From: JAWLHU01 sp041690255
Lineage (GTDB): Bacteria > Bacillota > Sulfobacillia > Symbiobacteriales > Symbiobacteriaceae
Length of the DNA: 64,000 bases
Reading direction: 5' to 3'
NCBI GenBank assembly: GCA_041690255.1
Contig: JAWLHU010000001.1
Coordinates: forward strand, 248,001-312,000
Shown here piece after piece: positions 24,660 to 33,551 of the stretch (positions are counted from its first letter, which is position 1; each line of letters opens with the position of its first letter). The translations under genes and the position numbers were made by a program. The notes under the pieces are model-generated. The model was not told the origin of the DNA. It saw only the letters and a list, made by a program, of their open reading frames with translations, and did no database searches.

Positions 24660-25751
24660 CTGGACCTCCAACTCTTTGCTGAGGAACGGACCGAAGAACC
24701 AACCCCACGAAAACTTCGGAAGGCCCGGGAAGAGGGCAAGGCAGCGCGATCGCAGGACCTCATGGCTGGTCTCAGCCTCGTCGCTGCAACGATTGCCCTG
24801 AAGTCTCTGGGGCCCAGCGTCTACCAGCAGTTGGGCGATGCCTGGATCACGGGGTTCAGCACCATCGGGACCCCGCTGACCGCTCAGAACACGGGTGATA
24901 TTCTCCAGGACTACATGCTTGTCTATGCCAAGATCATCATCCCCTTCGTTGGGATCCTCGTGGTGATCGGTGTGGTCGCCGGCCTGCTCCAGACCCAGTT
25001 CCTCTTCTCCGCCAAGGGACTGATTCCCGACCTGGCGGTCCTCAACCCCATGCAGGGCCTCAGCCGCATCTTCTCCCTGCGAACCGTGGTTGAACTCCTC
25101 AAGAGCCTGCTGAAAATGGGGCTGATCGGGTGGGTGGCCTACCGGGACTTCATGGCCACGATCCCATCGGTACCCAACCTGATTGAGCAAGGGGTTCCGG
25201 CGGGCACCGCCTTTATCGCCGGCAAGACCGTCTCCGCACTCCAGACGATCGGCATCGGCCTCCTGGTGATTGGTGTTCTGGACTACGGCTATCAGTACTG
25301 GGAGTTCCGGAAGTCGCTACGCATGACGAAACAGGAGATAAAGCAAGAGTTTCGCGAGCAGGAGGGCTCCCCCGAACTCCGGCAGCGGCAACGCCAGCGG
25401 GCCAGAGAGATGGCCATGCGGCGCAAGGCGCTCAAGGACGTACCCCTGGCAGACGTGGTTGTCACCAACCCGACCCACTATGCCATTGCGATCAAGTACG
25501 ATCCCAAGGAGAGCTCCGCACCGAAGGTGTTGGCCAAGGGGGCTGACCTGCTGGCCCAGCGCATGAAGGTGATCGCAAAAGAGAACGACGTGCCCATGGT
25601 AGAAAACCGAACTCTGGCAAGAACTCTTTATTCAACGGTAGAGGTAGGGCAAATGGTCCCTCCCGAACTATACCAGGCGGTCGCCGAGGTCCTGGCCTTC
25701 GTCTATAGCCTGCGGCGCCAGAAGCGGCAGGAGTACCATGAGACTCCCTGA
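24660..25751 (+). CDS. flhB: flagellar export switch protein FlhB, CTG start
   Basis: FlhB switches export from hook to filament substrates by self-cleavage. The conserved N-terminus LQLFAEERTEEPTPRK lies upstream of the first ATG (24762). Between the in-frame fliR stop (24621-24623) and this segment there is no ATG, GTG or TTG. CTG at 24660 lies 6 bases after GAGGGGGGAG, so it is the most likely start, giving 363 residues. The cleavage motif NPTH starts at residue 270, after four transmembrane segments. Downstream flhA follows after 19 bases. Confidence 0.9.
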   Translation: MDLQLFAEERTEEPTPRKLRKAREEGKAARSQDLMAGLSLVAATIALKSLGPSVYQQLGDAWITGFSTIGTPLTAQNTGDILQDYMLVYAKIIIPFVGILVVIGVVAGLLQTQFLFSAKGLIPDLAVLNPMQGLSRIFSLRTVVELLKSLLKMGLIGWVAYRDFMATIPSVPNLIEQGVPAGTAFIAGKTVSALQTIGIGLLVIGVLDYGYQYWEFRKSLRMTKQEIKQEFREQEGSPELRQRQRQRAREMAMRRKALKDVPLADVVVTNPTHYAIAIKYDPKESSAPKVLAKGADLLAQRMKVIAKENDVPMVENRTLARTLYSTVEVGQMVPPELYQAVAEVLAFVYSLRRQKRQEYHETP

Positions 25752-25770
25752 TAAACAGAGGTGAGAGGGC

Positions 25771-27825
25771 TTGAACAGCACGAGCGGCGCCCCCGCAGTC
25801 CGCAGTTCCGATATCGTGGTCGCCGCTGCCGTTATCGCCGTGGTGATCATGCTGATCGTCCCGCTGCCGGAGTTTCTGCTCGACCTGCTGCTGACGTTCA
25901 ACATTGCGGCCTCGGTAGTCGTTCTCCTGGTTTCGATCTTCACGACCCAGCCGCTTCAATTCTCCTCGCTGCCCACCCTGCTCCTGATCGCTACCCTCTT
26001 CCGTATTGCCCTGAACGTCTCTACTACCCGTCTTCTACTCCTGACCGGTGAGGCGGGCCAGGTAATCCTCCAGTTTGGCAAGTTCGTGATCGGCGGTAAC
26101 ACCGCCGTCGGGCTGATCGTCTTCCTCATCCTTATCGTTGTACAGTTTGTCGTGATCACGAAGGGCGCTGAGCGTGTCTCCGAAGTGGCGGCCCGCTTCA
26201 CGTTGGACGCCATGCCCGGCAAGCAGATGTCGATTGACGCAGACCTGAACGCCGGTCTGATCACCGAGGCCGACGCCCGCTCCCGTCGCCGCGAGATCGA
26301 GCGCGAGGCTGACTTCTACGGTGCCATGGACGGTGCCTCGAAGTTCGTTAAGGGCGACGCAATTGCAGGTCTGATCATTACTGCCATCAACCTGCTGGGT
26401 GGATTTGTGATCGGTATGATGCAGCTCGGCATGACCTTTGGTGACGCCTGGGCGCACTACTCGCTCCGGACCGTCGGCGATGGCCTCGTCAGCCAGATTC
26501 CGGCCCTTCTGATCTCCACTGCCACCGGTATCGTCGTCACCCGTGCCGCCGGTGAGTCCGGGCTCGGTGGCGAGCTGGGCAAGCAGTTGGGCGGCGATCC
26601 TTCGCTCCTGTTGCTGGCCGGCGGTGTGGTTGCCCTCATGGGCCTCGTCCCGGGCCTGCCCACGATTCCCTTCGTGATTATCGGCGGGTTTCTGCTGGCC
26701 TTGGGTCTCATGCTTCGGCAGCGAATGATTGCCGCCGCAAGGGCCCCGGTGGAGTTGGAGGCCGAGCCGTTGCCGATCACCAACGACGTGCTTCCCGAGA
26801 CCAGCGTCTCCCTCGCACCGCTCGATCCGCTGGAGGTGGAGCTGGGTTATGCCCTCGTCCCGCTGGCGGAGCCGACCAAGGGCGGTGACCTGCTCGACCG
26901 GGTCGTCGCCGTCCGCAAGCAGGTGGCGACGAACATGGGCCTGCTTCTCCCCTATATCCGGGTGCGAGATAACCTGGCCCTTACCCCCTATCAGTACGTG
27001 ATCAAGCTGCGGGGCATCGAGGTTGGCACCTACGAACTCCAGCCCGATCGCTACCTCGCTATGGATCCCGGGGGGCTGGATGAGCAGGTTCCCGGCCAGG
27101 CGACCACAGAGCCCGCCTTCGGGCTTGCTGCGATCTGGATCAGCCCTCACGACAAGCAGCGGGCCGAACTGATCGGCTACACCGTTGTTGATCCGGTCTC
27201 CGTACTGATCGCCCACCTGACCGAAGTGATCAAGGAGCATGCGCAGGAGCTCCTCGGCCGGCAGGAGGTCAAGGCGCTGGTTGACTCCCTCAAGGAGTCC
27301 CATCCCGCCCTGCTGGAGGAACTCACCCCGCGGCTCCTCACCCTCGGTGAGATCCAGAAGGTCCTGCAGAACCTCCTCAAGGAGGGGGTGCCGATTCGTG
27401 ATCTGGTGCTGATTTTCGAGGCACTGGCCGACTGGGCCGCCGTCACGAAGGATGCCGACCAGTTGACCGAGCGGGTGCGCGCTGCACTGGGACGTACGAT
27501 TGTCAACTACCTGGGAATCGGCCCCGTCGTCCAGGCGCTAACCTTGGCGCCCGACCTGGAGCAGAGCCTCCTGGCGGCCCAGCAGCAGCGGAACGGCGGA
27601 CCTGCCCTCGACCCGCACCTGGCGCAGCGCATTGTCGAGTCGATCGGCAGGGAGGGCCAGAACATGGCCAATCAGGGAATGCTCCCCGTGCTGGTCTGCT
27701 CTCCCAACCTGCGCCCGGTCATCCGGCGCATTGCCCAACATGCCTTCCCCAAGTTGATCGTCCTCTCGTACGCCGAGTTGGATCCGAGACTTGAGATCGA
27801 AGCGGTAGGAGTGATCCGCGCATGA
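25771..27825 (+). CDS. flhA: flagellar export gate protein FlhA
   Basis: FlhA is the major export channel and proton-coupled gate. The 684-residue protein has about eight transmembrane segments up to residue 320, the FHIPEP-family motif READFYGAMDGASKFVKGDA, and a large cytoplasmic domain that docks chaperone-substrate complexes. The start is TTG after AGAGGTGAGAGGG. Its stop overlaps flhF by 4 bases. Confidence 0.95.
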   Translation: MNSTSGAPAVRSSDIVVAAAVIAVVIMLIVPLPEFLLDLLLTFNIAASVVVLLVSIFTTQPLQFSSLPTLLLIATLFRIALNVSTTRLLLLTGEAGQVILQFGKFVIGGNTAVGLIVFLILIVVQFVVITKGAERVSEVAARFTLDAMPGKQMSIDADLNAGLITEADARSRRREIEREADFYGAMDGASKFVKGDAIAGLIITAINLLGGFVIGMMQLGMTFGDAWAHYSLRTVGDGLVSQIPALLISTATGIVVTRAAGESGLGGELGKQLGGDPSLLLLAGGVVALMGLVPGLPTIPFVIIGGFLLALGLMLRQRMIAAARAPVELEAEPLPITNDVLPETSVSLAPLDPLEVELGYALVPLAEPTKGGDLLDRVVAVRKQVATNMGLLLPYIRVRDNLALTPYQYVIKLRGIEVGTYELQPDRYLAMDPGGLDEQVPGQATTEPAFGLAAIWISPHDKQRAELIGYTVVDPVSVLIAHLTEVIKEHAQELLGRQEVKALVDSLKESHPALLEELTPRLLTLGEIQKVLQNLLKEGVPIRDLVLIFEALADWAAVTKDADQLTERVRAALGRTIVNYLGIGPVVQALTLAPDLEQSLLAAQQQRNGGPALDPHLAQRIVESIGREGQNMANQGMLPVLVCSPNLRPVIRRIAQHAFPKLIVLSYAELDPRLEIEAVGVIRA

Positions 27826-29021
27826 TGCAGGTGAAGCGTTACATTGCCCCGACCTTCGCCGAGGCGCTCATACAGGCCAAGAATGAGCTGGGGACGGACG
27901 CTGTCATCGTCGAGAGCAAGAAGATGCGCGTGGGCGGTATCTTCGGCTTCTTCGGTCGGGAGATGACCGAACTGACGGTGGCGGTAGATATGAAGCCAGG
28001 CGGGCGTCCCGCCCCGGCCCCCCAGCGGCCGCCCCAGCCTCCGACCAAGGCCCCCGCCCCTTCCCCCGCTCAGGCAGTCCAGGCCACGGCTCCCGCATCG
28101 CCCAGCTACGCCAGCGTCCAGGCGCAGGTCGAGGCCGCCCAGGCCCAGATCGCAGTGGCCCAGGCCGCCCCGGCCCTCTCCAACCTCGAGCGAGAGATGG
28201 CCGGCCTGCGAGCAGCGGTCTCCAAGCTCCTGGAGCAGCATGGCGATGCAGCCATGGGCCTTCACGGCTTCGGCCGGGAGGTCTTCGACACCCTGCTCTC
28301 CCGTGGGGTGAGCGAGGCAGCCGCCCTCGAGCTCGGTCAGATCTGCCGGACCGATGACCCCGAGGGCCGGGCCATCCTCCAGCGGGAACTCCAGCGGCTG
28401 ATCGGCCCCACCGCCCCCATCGAAGTGAAGAAGGGGCAGCGGCGAATCATCGCCCTCGTCGGTCCGACCGGGGTCGGCAAGACGACCACGCTGGCCAAGC
28501 TGGCCGCTCACTTCACCCTGGACCGCGGGCTGAACGTCGCCCTGATCACATCTGACACCTTTCGAATTGCGGCGATTGAGCAACTCCGGACCTACGCCGA
28601 CATCCTCGGCGTGCCGATCTATGCCGTAGACCGGCCCGAAGAGGCAGCCCAGGCCCTGCTGGAGACCAAGGAGAAGGACCTGGTGCTGGTGGACACCGGC
28701 GGTCGCAACTTCCGGGACGAGGCCCGCATGGCCGAACTGCGCGAGCTCCTGGCTGTCCTCCGGCCCGATGAGACCCACCTGGTCACCTCCCTCAATACCA
28801 ACCCGCGCGACGCCTTCGACGCCCTGGATTCTTTCCTGCCCCTCGGTGTCAACCGGCTCACTTTTACCAAGCTGGATGAGACAACCTCACCCGGCCTTAT
28901 TCTCAACCTGAAGCTGCGAACCGAGGCACCGGTCGGCTACCTTACGCACGGTCAGTCGGTACCCAACGACATCATTCCGGCGGACGAGGCTGACTTCACG
29001 AAAATCCTGATGGGGGCTTAG
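27822..29021 (+). CDS. flhF: flagellar SRP-like GTPase FlhF
   Basis: FlhF is a signal-recognition-type GTPase that places flagella. The 399-residue protein has the B domain start KRYIAPTFAEALIQAKNELG, a Pro/Ala-rich linker (about 65-120), an N domain and a G domain with LVGPTGVGKTTT near residue 212, VDTGGR and FTKLDETT. It forms the usual pair with flhG. Confidence 0.95.
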   Translation: MMQVKRYIAPTFAEALIQAKNELGTDAVIVESKKMRVGGIFGFFGREMTELTVAVDMKPGGRPAPAPQRPPQPPTKAPAPSPAQAVQATAPASPSYASVQAQVEAAQAQIAVAQAAPALSNLEREMAGLRAAVSKLLEQHGDAAMGLHGFGREVFDTLLSRGVSEAAALELGQICRTDDPEGRAILQRELQRLIGPTAPIEVKKGQRRIIALVGPTGVGKTTTLAKLAAHFTLDRGLNVALITSDTFRIAAIEQLRTYADILGVPIYAVDRPEEAAQALLETKEKDLVLVDTGGRNFRDEARMAELRELLAVLRPDETHLVTSLNTNPRDAFDALDSFLPLGVNRLTFTKLDETTSPGLILNLKLRTEAPVGYLTHGQSVPNDIIPADEADFTKILMGA

Positions 29022-29025
29022 AGCT

Positions 29026-29934
29026 ATGCTCGATCAAGCCACACGGCTGCGGGAGATGGCCGCAGCCTACAGGGCCCAGGCGACCGGGACCCAGCCCCGC
29101 CGCATGCACGCGATCGCCGTGACAAGTGGCAAGGGCGGGGTGGGGAAGACGAACGTCAGCATCAACCTGGCCCATGCCATACTGGCGGCAGGTAAGGACG
29201 TCCTTCTTATGGATGTCGATCTCGGCATGGCGAACGCCGACATCCTCCTTGGAACCGTTCCGCCCTATCATTTGGGCCACTTCCTGCGAGGCGAGAAGGA
29301 CATCCTCCAGGTGATCCACAAGACCCCGAACAAGCTGAAGTTGATCGCAGGCGGGTCCGGATTTGTCGAACTCGGCAACCTGTCGGCGGACAGGCTACAG
29401 CCCGTGCTCCGCAACCTGAAGCGGCTGGAGCAGGAGGCCGACTACCTGATTCTGGACACAGGCGCCGGCCTTGGCGACTCCGTGCTGGAGTTCGTCCTGG
29501 CGGCAGACCAGGTTGTCGTCGTCACGACCCCTGAACCAACCGCCCTGGCTGATGCCTATACCATGATCAAGGCGATGTACTACCGCAACGCCAAGATCGA
29601 CGTGAAACTGGTCGTCAATCAGGCGGAGCGCCCCGAAGAGGGCGCGGCCGTCGCTGAACGGATCGGCACGACCGCCCGGGACTTCCTGGGCCTGAGGGTG
29701 GAGCACGTTGGCACCATACCCCGGGACCCATATGTCTGGCAGGCGGTCCGCACGAAGGTGCCGTTTATCCTTGGCTATCCCAACGCCCCGGCCTCCAAGG
29801 CCGTCCACTCCATTGCCCAGCGCCTGCTGAATGTCGGCGGCGGGCAGGGGGGGGGCGAACCCAAGTCCGCAATCGGAAGCTTCTTTGATCGCCTGGGTAG
29901 CCTGTTTGGGCGAAAGAACTCCAGCGCGATGTAA
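29026..29934 (+). CDS. flhG: flagellar number regulator FlhG (MinD-like ATPase)
   Basis: FlhG (YlxH) is a ParA/MinD-family ATPase that controls flagellar number together with FlhF. The 302-residue protein has the deviant Walker A SGKGGVGKT at about 34-42, MDVDLGMANAD, and LDTGAGLGDSV. An N-terminal DQATRLREMA segment resembles the FlhF-activating helix. In Bacillus the che genes would follow; here sigma28 does. Confidence 0.94.
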   Translation: MLDQATRLREMAAAYRAQATGTQPRRMHAIAVTSGKGGVGKTNVSINLAHAILAAGKDVLLMDVDLGMANADILLGTVPPYHLGHFLRGEKDILQVIHKTPNKLKLIAGGSGFVELGNLSADRLQPVLRNLKRLEQEADYLILDTGAGLGDSVLEFVLAADQVVVVTTPEPTALADAYTMIKAMYYRNAKIDVKLVVNQAERPEEGAAVAERIGTTARDFLGLRVEHVGTIPRDPYVWQAVRTKVPFILGYPNAPASKAVHSIAQRLLNVGGGQGGGEPKSAIGSFFDRLGSLFGRKNSSAM

Positions 29935-29946
29935 GGAGGGCAGACC

Positions 29947-30714
29947 ATGGCCGTGAAGCACGAGGCACTCTGGATGCGCTGGCGACAGTCCCGGGACCTC
30001 GAAGCCCGGGATCGACTGGTGGAGACCTACCTCTGGTTGATTCGGTATGTGGCGGGCCGCCTCATGGTCGGACTCCCGTCTCACTTTGACCAGGGCGATG
30101 TGGAGGGCCATGGTGCGTTTGGCCTGCTGGAAGCCGTCGACCGGTACGACCCCGCCCGTGGGGTACGCTTTGAGACCTTCGGCATCCCCTGGATTCGGGG
30201 CGCTTGCCTCGAGGGGGTACGGGCCATGCAGTGGGCACCGGCCATGCGCAAGCGAGTCCGCCAGGTTGAAAAGGCCCAGGAAGCGCTTATCATCCAACTT
30301 GGTCGGGAACCGACCCTGGAGGAACTGGCATCGCATCTCGGCCTGAGCACTGAGCAGGTGGAAGGCCGGATCAACGAGGCCGGTACGCTCTCTGTGCTCT
30401 CGCTGGATGAAGCCCTCCTCGACGACGAGGGCGACGGCTCCTCCCGGCTGGAGAAGCTAGCCGATCCCAGCGCCCTCGATCCCGGCGATGCCGCCCAACA
30501 GGCCGAGCGAGACGAACTGTTGGAGCGCGCGATCGACGAACTCCCCGCCCAGGAGCGGCTCGTGGTCTCCCTCTTCTATTTCGATGGCCTCCTGGCCAAA
30601 GAGATCAGCGTCATCATGAACCTCTCGCCGGCCCGGATCAGCCAGATTCACAGCCGGGCGATCCTGCGGCTCCGTGGGAAGCTGGCCCGAATGAAGGCGG
30701 TCATGGTTCCCTAG
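29947..30714 (+). CDS. fliA: flagellar RNA polymerase sigma factor (sigma28 / SigD)
   Basis: This sigma factor directs late flagellar transcription and is held by FlgM. The 255-residue protein has regions 2 (YDPARGVRFETFGIPWIRGA), 3 (QLGREPTLEELASHLGLS) and 4 (LPAQERLVVSLFYFDGLLAKEIS with ARISQIHSRAI). Lack of region 1.1 and the length fit FliA/SigD. AAGGAGG precedes the ATG. Confidence 0.94.
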   Translation: MAVKHEALWMRWRQSRDLEARDRLVETYLWLIRYVAGRLMVGLPSHFDQGDVEGHGAFGLLEAVDRYDPARGVRFETFGIPWIRGACLEGVRAMQWAPAMRKRVRQVEKAQEALIIQLGREPTLEELASHLGLSTEQVEGRINEAGTLSVLSLDEALLDDEGDGSSRLEKLADPSALDPGDAAQQAERDELLERAIDELPAQERLVVSLFYFDGLLAKEISVIMNLSPARISQIHSRAILRLRGKLARMKAVMVP

Positions 30715-30747
30715 ACCGACTGAGACACGAGGAGGAGGCATCGGCAT

Positions 30748-31386
30748 ATGGGAGATTCCATGACCGCGGTTTATCTGGTCCTTGGATTAGTGCTGATCGG
30801 CGGCCTCTACTATGCACTGACCCAGATCACTGCCAGGCAACGCCGGTTGAATGCCGAACTGACTCGGCTGGAGCGGCTCGCAGCCGAGGTCTCCATGAAT
30901 GCAGAAGCCATTCTGGACCGGGTTGATGAGCGAATTGACCGGCTGAACGAGTTGACCACCGACGTCGAGAGCCGCATGAACGCCCTGCGCACCGCCGTGG
31001 CCGAGCAGTCAGCGACCCTGGAGCGCACTGGGCCTGAGGCGAAGGCTTCGTCGACGGCCAAGCCGGAAGCCGCCCCAGAGCCTTCGACCGGTACCGCCCC
31101 CAAGCAGCGGAAGTCCCGCAAGAAGACTCATCCGGCCCCCGACCCCGAGGTTACGGTTCAGACCGCACCCGAAGCGGCACCTGCTGCTTCGAGCGAGCCT
31201 TCCCCCGCAGAGGTGGCGAGCCCGGCCAAGACCACCTCCCTCGATCGCTACCAGCAGCTTCGCACGGCCGTTTTCACTCTGGCCGACCAGGGAAAGGGCG
31301 CCGGTGAGATCGCCCAGGAGTTAGGCGTGCCCCGTGGCGAGGTGCAGTTGATCCTAAACCTTCGGGGACGCAAAGTAACGGCATAG
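30748..31386 (+). CDS. SwrB-like membrane-anchored flagellar protein
   Basis: The 212-residue protein has an N-terminal transmembrane segment (about 6-25), a coiled coil (about 30-95), a Pro/Ala-rich linker and a C-terminal helix-turn-helix-like segment (about 167-207, with ADQGKGAGEIAQELGVPRGEV). Bacillus SwrB has the same layout and the same place after sigD, and it promotes basal-body maturation. Sequence identity to SwrB cannot be judged here; the call rests on layout and synteny. GGAGGAGG precedes ATG 30748. Confidence 0.65.
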   Translation: MGDSMTAVYLVLGLVLIGGLYYALTQITARQRRLNAELTRLERLAAEVSMNAEAILDRVDERIDRLNELTTDVESRMNALRTAVAEQSATLERTGPEAKASSTAKPEAAPEPSTGTAPKQRKSRKKTHPAPDPEVTVQTAPEAAPAASSEPSPAEVASPAKTTSLDRYQQLRTAVFTLADQGKGAGEIAQELGVPRGEVQLILNLRGRKVTA

Positions 31387-31445
31387 TGATGAGGCTGTGA
31401 TTTCGGGCGAAAAACGGCGATAACACCGCGTAATTGAACGTAATC

Positions 31446-31480
31446 GGCCGCTGGAGAGTTTAACTCTGGCGGCCATTTTT
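31446..31480 (+). terminator. intrinsic terminator between swrB-like gene and flgM
   Basis: GGCCGC (31446-31451) pairs with GCGGCC (31469-31474), AGAG with CTCT inside, followed by ATTTTT (31475-31480). It ends the early operon 60 bases after the swrB-like stop and lies only 31 bases before flgM, so it may act as an attenuator for the late operon. Confidence 0.7.
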
Positions 31481-31510
31481 CTCAGTCATCACTTACTAAG
31501 GAGAGGGGTC

Positions 31511-31813
31511 GTGGCAGACGTGAAGATCGAGCGGAATGGCACGAAGGGCGTACATGGCGTCTACCGTGGCGGGACACCTAGCCCGGCCTCGCAGCCAGCC
31601 AACCCTGTCTCCGGATCCAACCAGGTTGACCAGGTCACCCTTTCGGAGAAGGCGAGCCGCGCCAGCGAGGTCAAGTCCCAACTCACCGAACTGCCCGATG
31701 TCCGAACCGAGTTGATTCAGCAACTGAAGGCCCAGATTGAAGAGGGCTCCTATAAAGTAGAGGCCAGGAAGCTGGCTGCAAAACTGCGGAAGGCGCGGGT
31801 GTTGGAAGAATGA
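31511..31813 (+). CDS. flgM: anti-sigma28 factor FlgM
   Basis: FlgM binds sigma28 until it is exported through the finished hook. The 100-residue protein has the conserved C-terminal segment DQVTLSEKASRASEVKSQL and RTELIQQLKAQIEEGSY. The GTG start follows AAGGAGAGGGG. It opens the late operon and overlaps flgN by 4 bases. Confidence 0.92.
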   Translation: MADVKIERNGTKGVHGVYRGGTPSPASQPANPVSGSNQVDQVTLSEKASRASEVKSQLTELPDVRTELIQQLKAQIEEGSYKVEARKLAAKLRKARVLEE

Positions 31814-32157
31814 GCACCAAGGCACTTCTGACCGAGATGCTTCAACTGCTTAAAGAGCAGGTCGACCATGTACTCAAGGGTGAACATCAGGCCCTCCTGG
31901 ACGGGACTCGACGCCACGAAGAGATGCTCTCGGCTCTGGAGAGCGCGGAGCGTGACGGCTCGCCCGAGGAACTCCGGGCGATCTATGAAGAGATCTCCCT
32001 GGAGAAGGCGAGACTCCAGAGCCTGATCGAGAGTGAGGCAACCCGGGTCGACTTCGAGCTACGGATCCTGCTTGGCGGTGGAAAGAGCAAGTCAGTGGGC
32101 TACCCCGACATGAGCAAACGGGCCAAGGGTGGTCACATGCTCAACCGCCGCACCTGA
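31810..32157 (+). CDS. flgN: FlgN-family chaperone for FlgK and FlgL
   Basis: FlgN guides hook-filament junction proteins to the export gate. The 115-residue protein is all-helical, with a long N-terminal helix and a Lys/Arg-rich C-terminus. Position between flgM and flgK and the length support FlgN; motifs are weak in this family. Confidence 0.82.
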   Translation: MSTKALLTEMLQLLKEQVDHVLKGEHQALLDGTRRHEEMLSALESAERDGSPEELRAIYEEISLEKARLQSLIESEATRVDFELRILLGGGKSKSVGYPDMSKRAKGGHMLNRRT

Positions 32158-32172
32158 TAGGAGGGTTCCCCC

Positions 32173-33537
32173 GTGAACACACGGATCACCGGCCTCTTCA
32201 CAGGCCTTCAGAACGCAACCCGGGCCATGCAGTACGCCCAGTTCTCCATGAACGTCCACAACACGAATATCGCCCGTGCCAACGATCCCAACCACACCCG
32301 GCGGGAGATTCTCACCCCCTCCGAGGCGGGGCCGGGAGGCGTTGGCGTAAAGCGCATTCGCGACATTTTCATCGATGATCAGTACCGGAGTTCCTCCTCG
32401 TCCTTCGGTTTTTACGATGCGAAGCACGATGTGCTGAGCCGGGTTGAGGACATCTACGGTGACCCGGTGGATGGCGGTCTCCGCCAGGCAATCGACAACT
32501 TCTTCGACAAGTGGCAGGCCCTGGCCGAGAATCCCTCCGACGGAGTTGCCCGTTTGGAAGTCCTCTCCGCCGGCCGCACCTTCGTGCAGCAGGTGAAGTC
32601 CGCATACTCCCAGTTGGAGCAGGTGGAGCAGCGCGCCGGGGAGATGATGGTCACCCGCGTTGACGAGGTCAATCGGCACCTGACTTCCATCTCCCAGATA
32701 AACGGCAAGCTCTCGATCATGGGACCGAACGACCCCGAGGCTGCCGATCTGCGCGACCAGCGCGATGCCGCCCTGGACCAGTTGGCCTACCTGACAGGCG
32801 CTCAGGGGCAGGAACTCCCGGACGGTACCCTCCGGGTGATGATCGGCGGGGTGCCCGCCGTCGACAGCAGCACCATTACGCAACTCCAGGTGACGGGTAA
32901 TCCACCGGTGCCAACCTGGAAGGACTTCTCGACCATTCCCTTCTCGGGACGGGGGGTTCTGGGCGGTCTTCTGGCCGTTCGGAGCGGCGAGTTGGACCAG
33001 TTGAAGACCGACCTCATGACCATGGCCGAGACCGTAGCCACCGAGGTGAACGCGCTTCACTCGACCGGCGAAGGGCTAGACGGTTCCACCGGCAACAACT
33101 TCTTCGTCATGGGGCCGGCTCCGTTCAACCTGGCCAATTTTGCCGTGAACCCAGCCCTGGCCCCGGAGCAGGTCGCCGCCGGCAGTTCCGCACTGCCGTC
33201 TGACGGATCCATAGCCCGGCAGATCGGGCTCCTCTCGGAGAAGAAGATGCTCACCTCCAGCATTATTCCGTCCCAGCCGCAGACCCCGGCCACCTTCTAT
33301 CGGAACATGGTTGGCTGGGTTGGCTCCCAGGCGAGTGAGATGCAGGGGTTGGCAGATATCGCCAAGACCCACCAGGACCTGAACGCTCAGCAGCGCCAGT
33401 CGGCCTGGGGTGTCTCCCTCGATGAGGAGGTTGCCTTCCTGACCTTTCAGCAGAAGGCCTTTGCGGCGGCCGCCCGAGTCTTCAACGTCATGGACGAGAT
33501 GGTCGACCGTCTGATCAACGGCACCGGCAATCAGTAG
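32173..33537 (+). CDS. flgK: hook-filament junction protein FlgK
   Basis: FlgK (HAP1) joins hook and filament. The 454-residue protein has an N-terminal axial helix of FlgK type, in which the usual NIAN is replaced by NTNIARANDPNHTR, the block VEDIYGDPVDGGLRQAIDNF, and the C-terminal helix SLDEEVAFLTFQQKAFAAAA. The GTG start follows AGGAGG. Confidence 0.93.
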   Translation: MNTRITGLFTGLQNATRAMQYAQFSMNVHNTNIARANDPNHTRREILTPSEAGPGGVGVKRIRDIFIDDQYRSSSSSFGFYDAKHDVLSRVEDIYGDPVDGGLRQAIDNFFDKWQALAENPSDGVARLEVLSAGRTFVQQVKSAYSQLEQVEQRAGEMMVTRVDEVNRHLTSISQINGKLSIMGPNDPEAADLRDQRDAALDQLAYLTGAQGQELPDGTLRVMIGGVPAVDSSTITQLQVTGNPPVPTWKDFSTIPFSGRGVLGGLLAVRSGELDQLKTDLMTMAETVATEVNALHSTGEGLDGSTGNNFFVMGPAPFNLANFAVNPALAPEQVAAGSSALPSDGSIARQIGLLSEKKMLTSSIIPSQPQTPATFYRNMVGWVGSQASEMQGLADIAKTHQDLNAQQRQSAWGVSLDEEVAFLTFQQKAFAAAARVFNVMDEMVDRLINGTGNQ

Positions 33538-33551
33538 GGAGGTGAGCTGAC

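Noticed and set aside
24762..24764. ATG at 24762 as the start of flhB
   Set aside because: It would remove the conserved FlhB N-terminus LQLFAEERTEEPTPRK, which is intact upstream.
31416..31423. Sigma28 promoter for flgM from GGCGATAA
   Set aside because: The -35 region is poor and transcription would run into a terminator within about 20 bases. Kept only as part of the attenuator idea.
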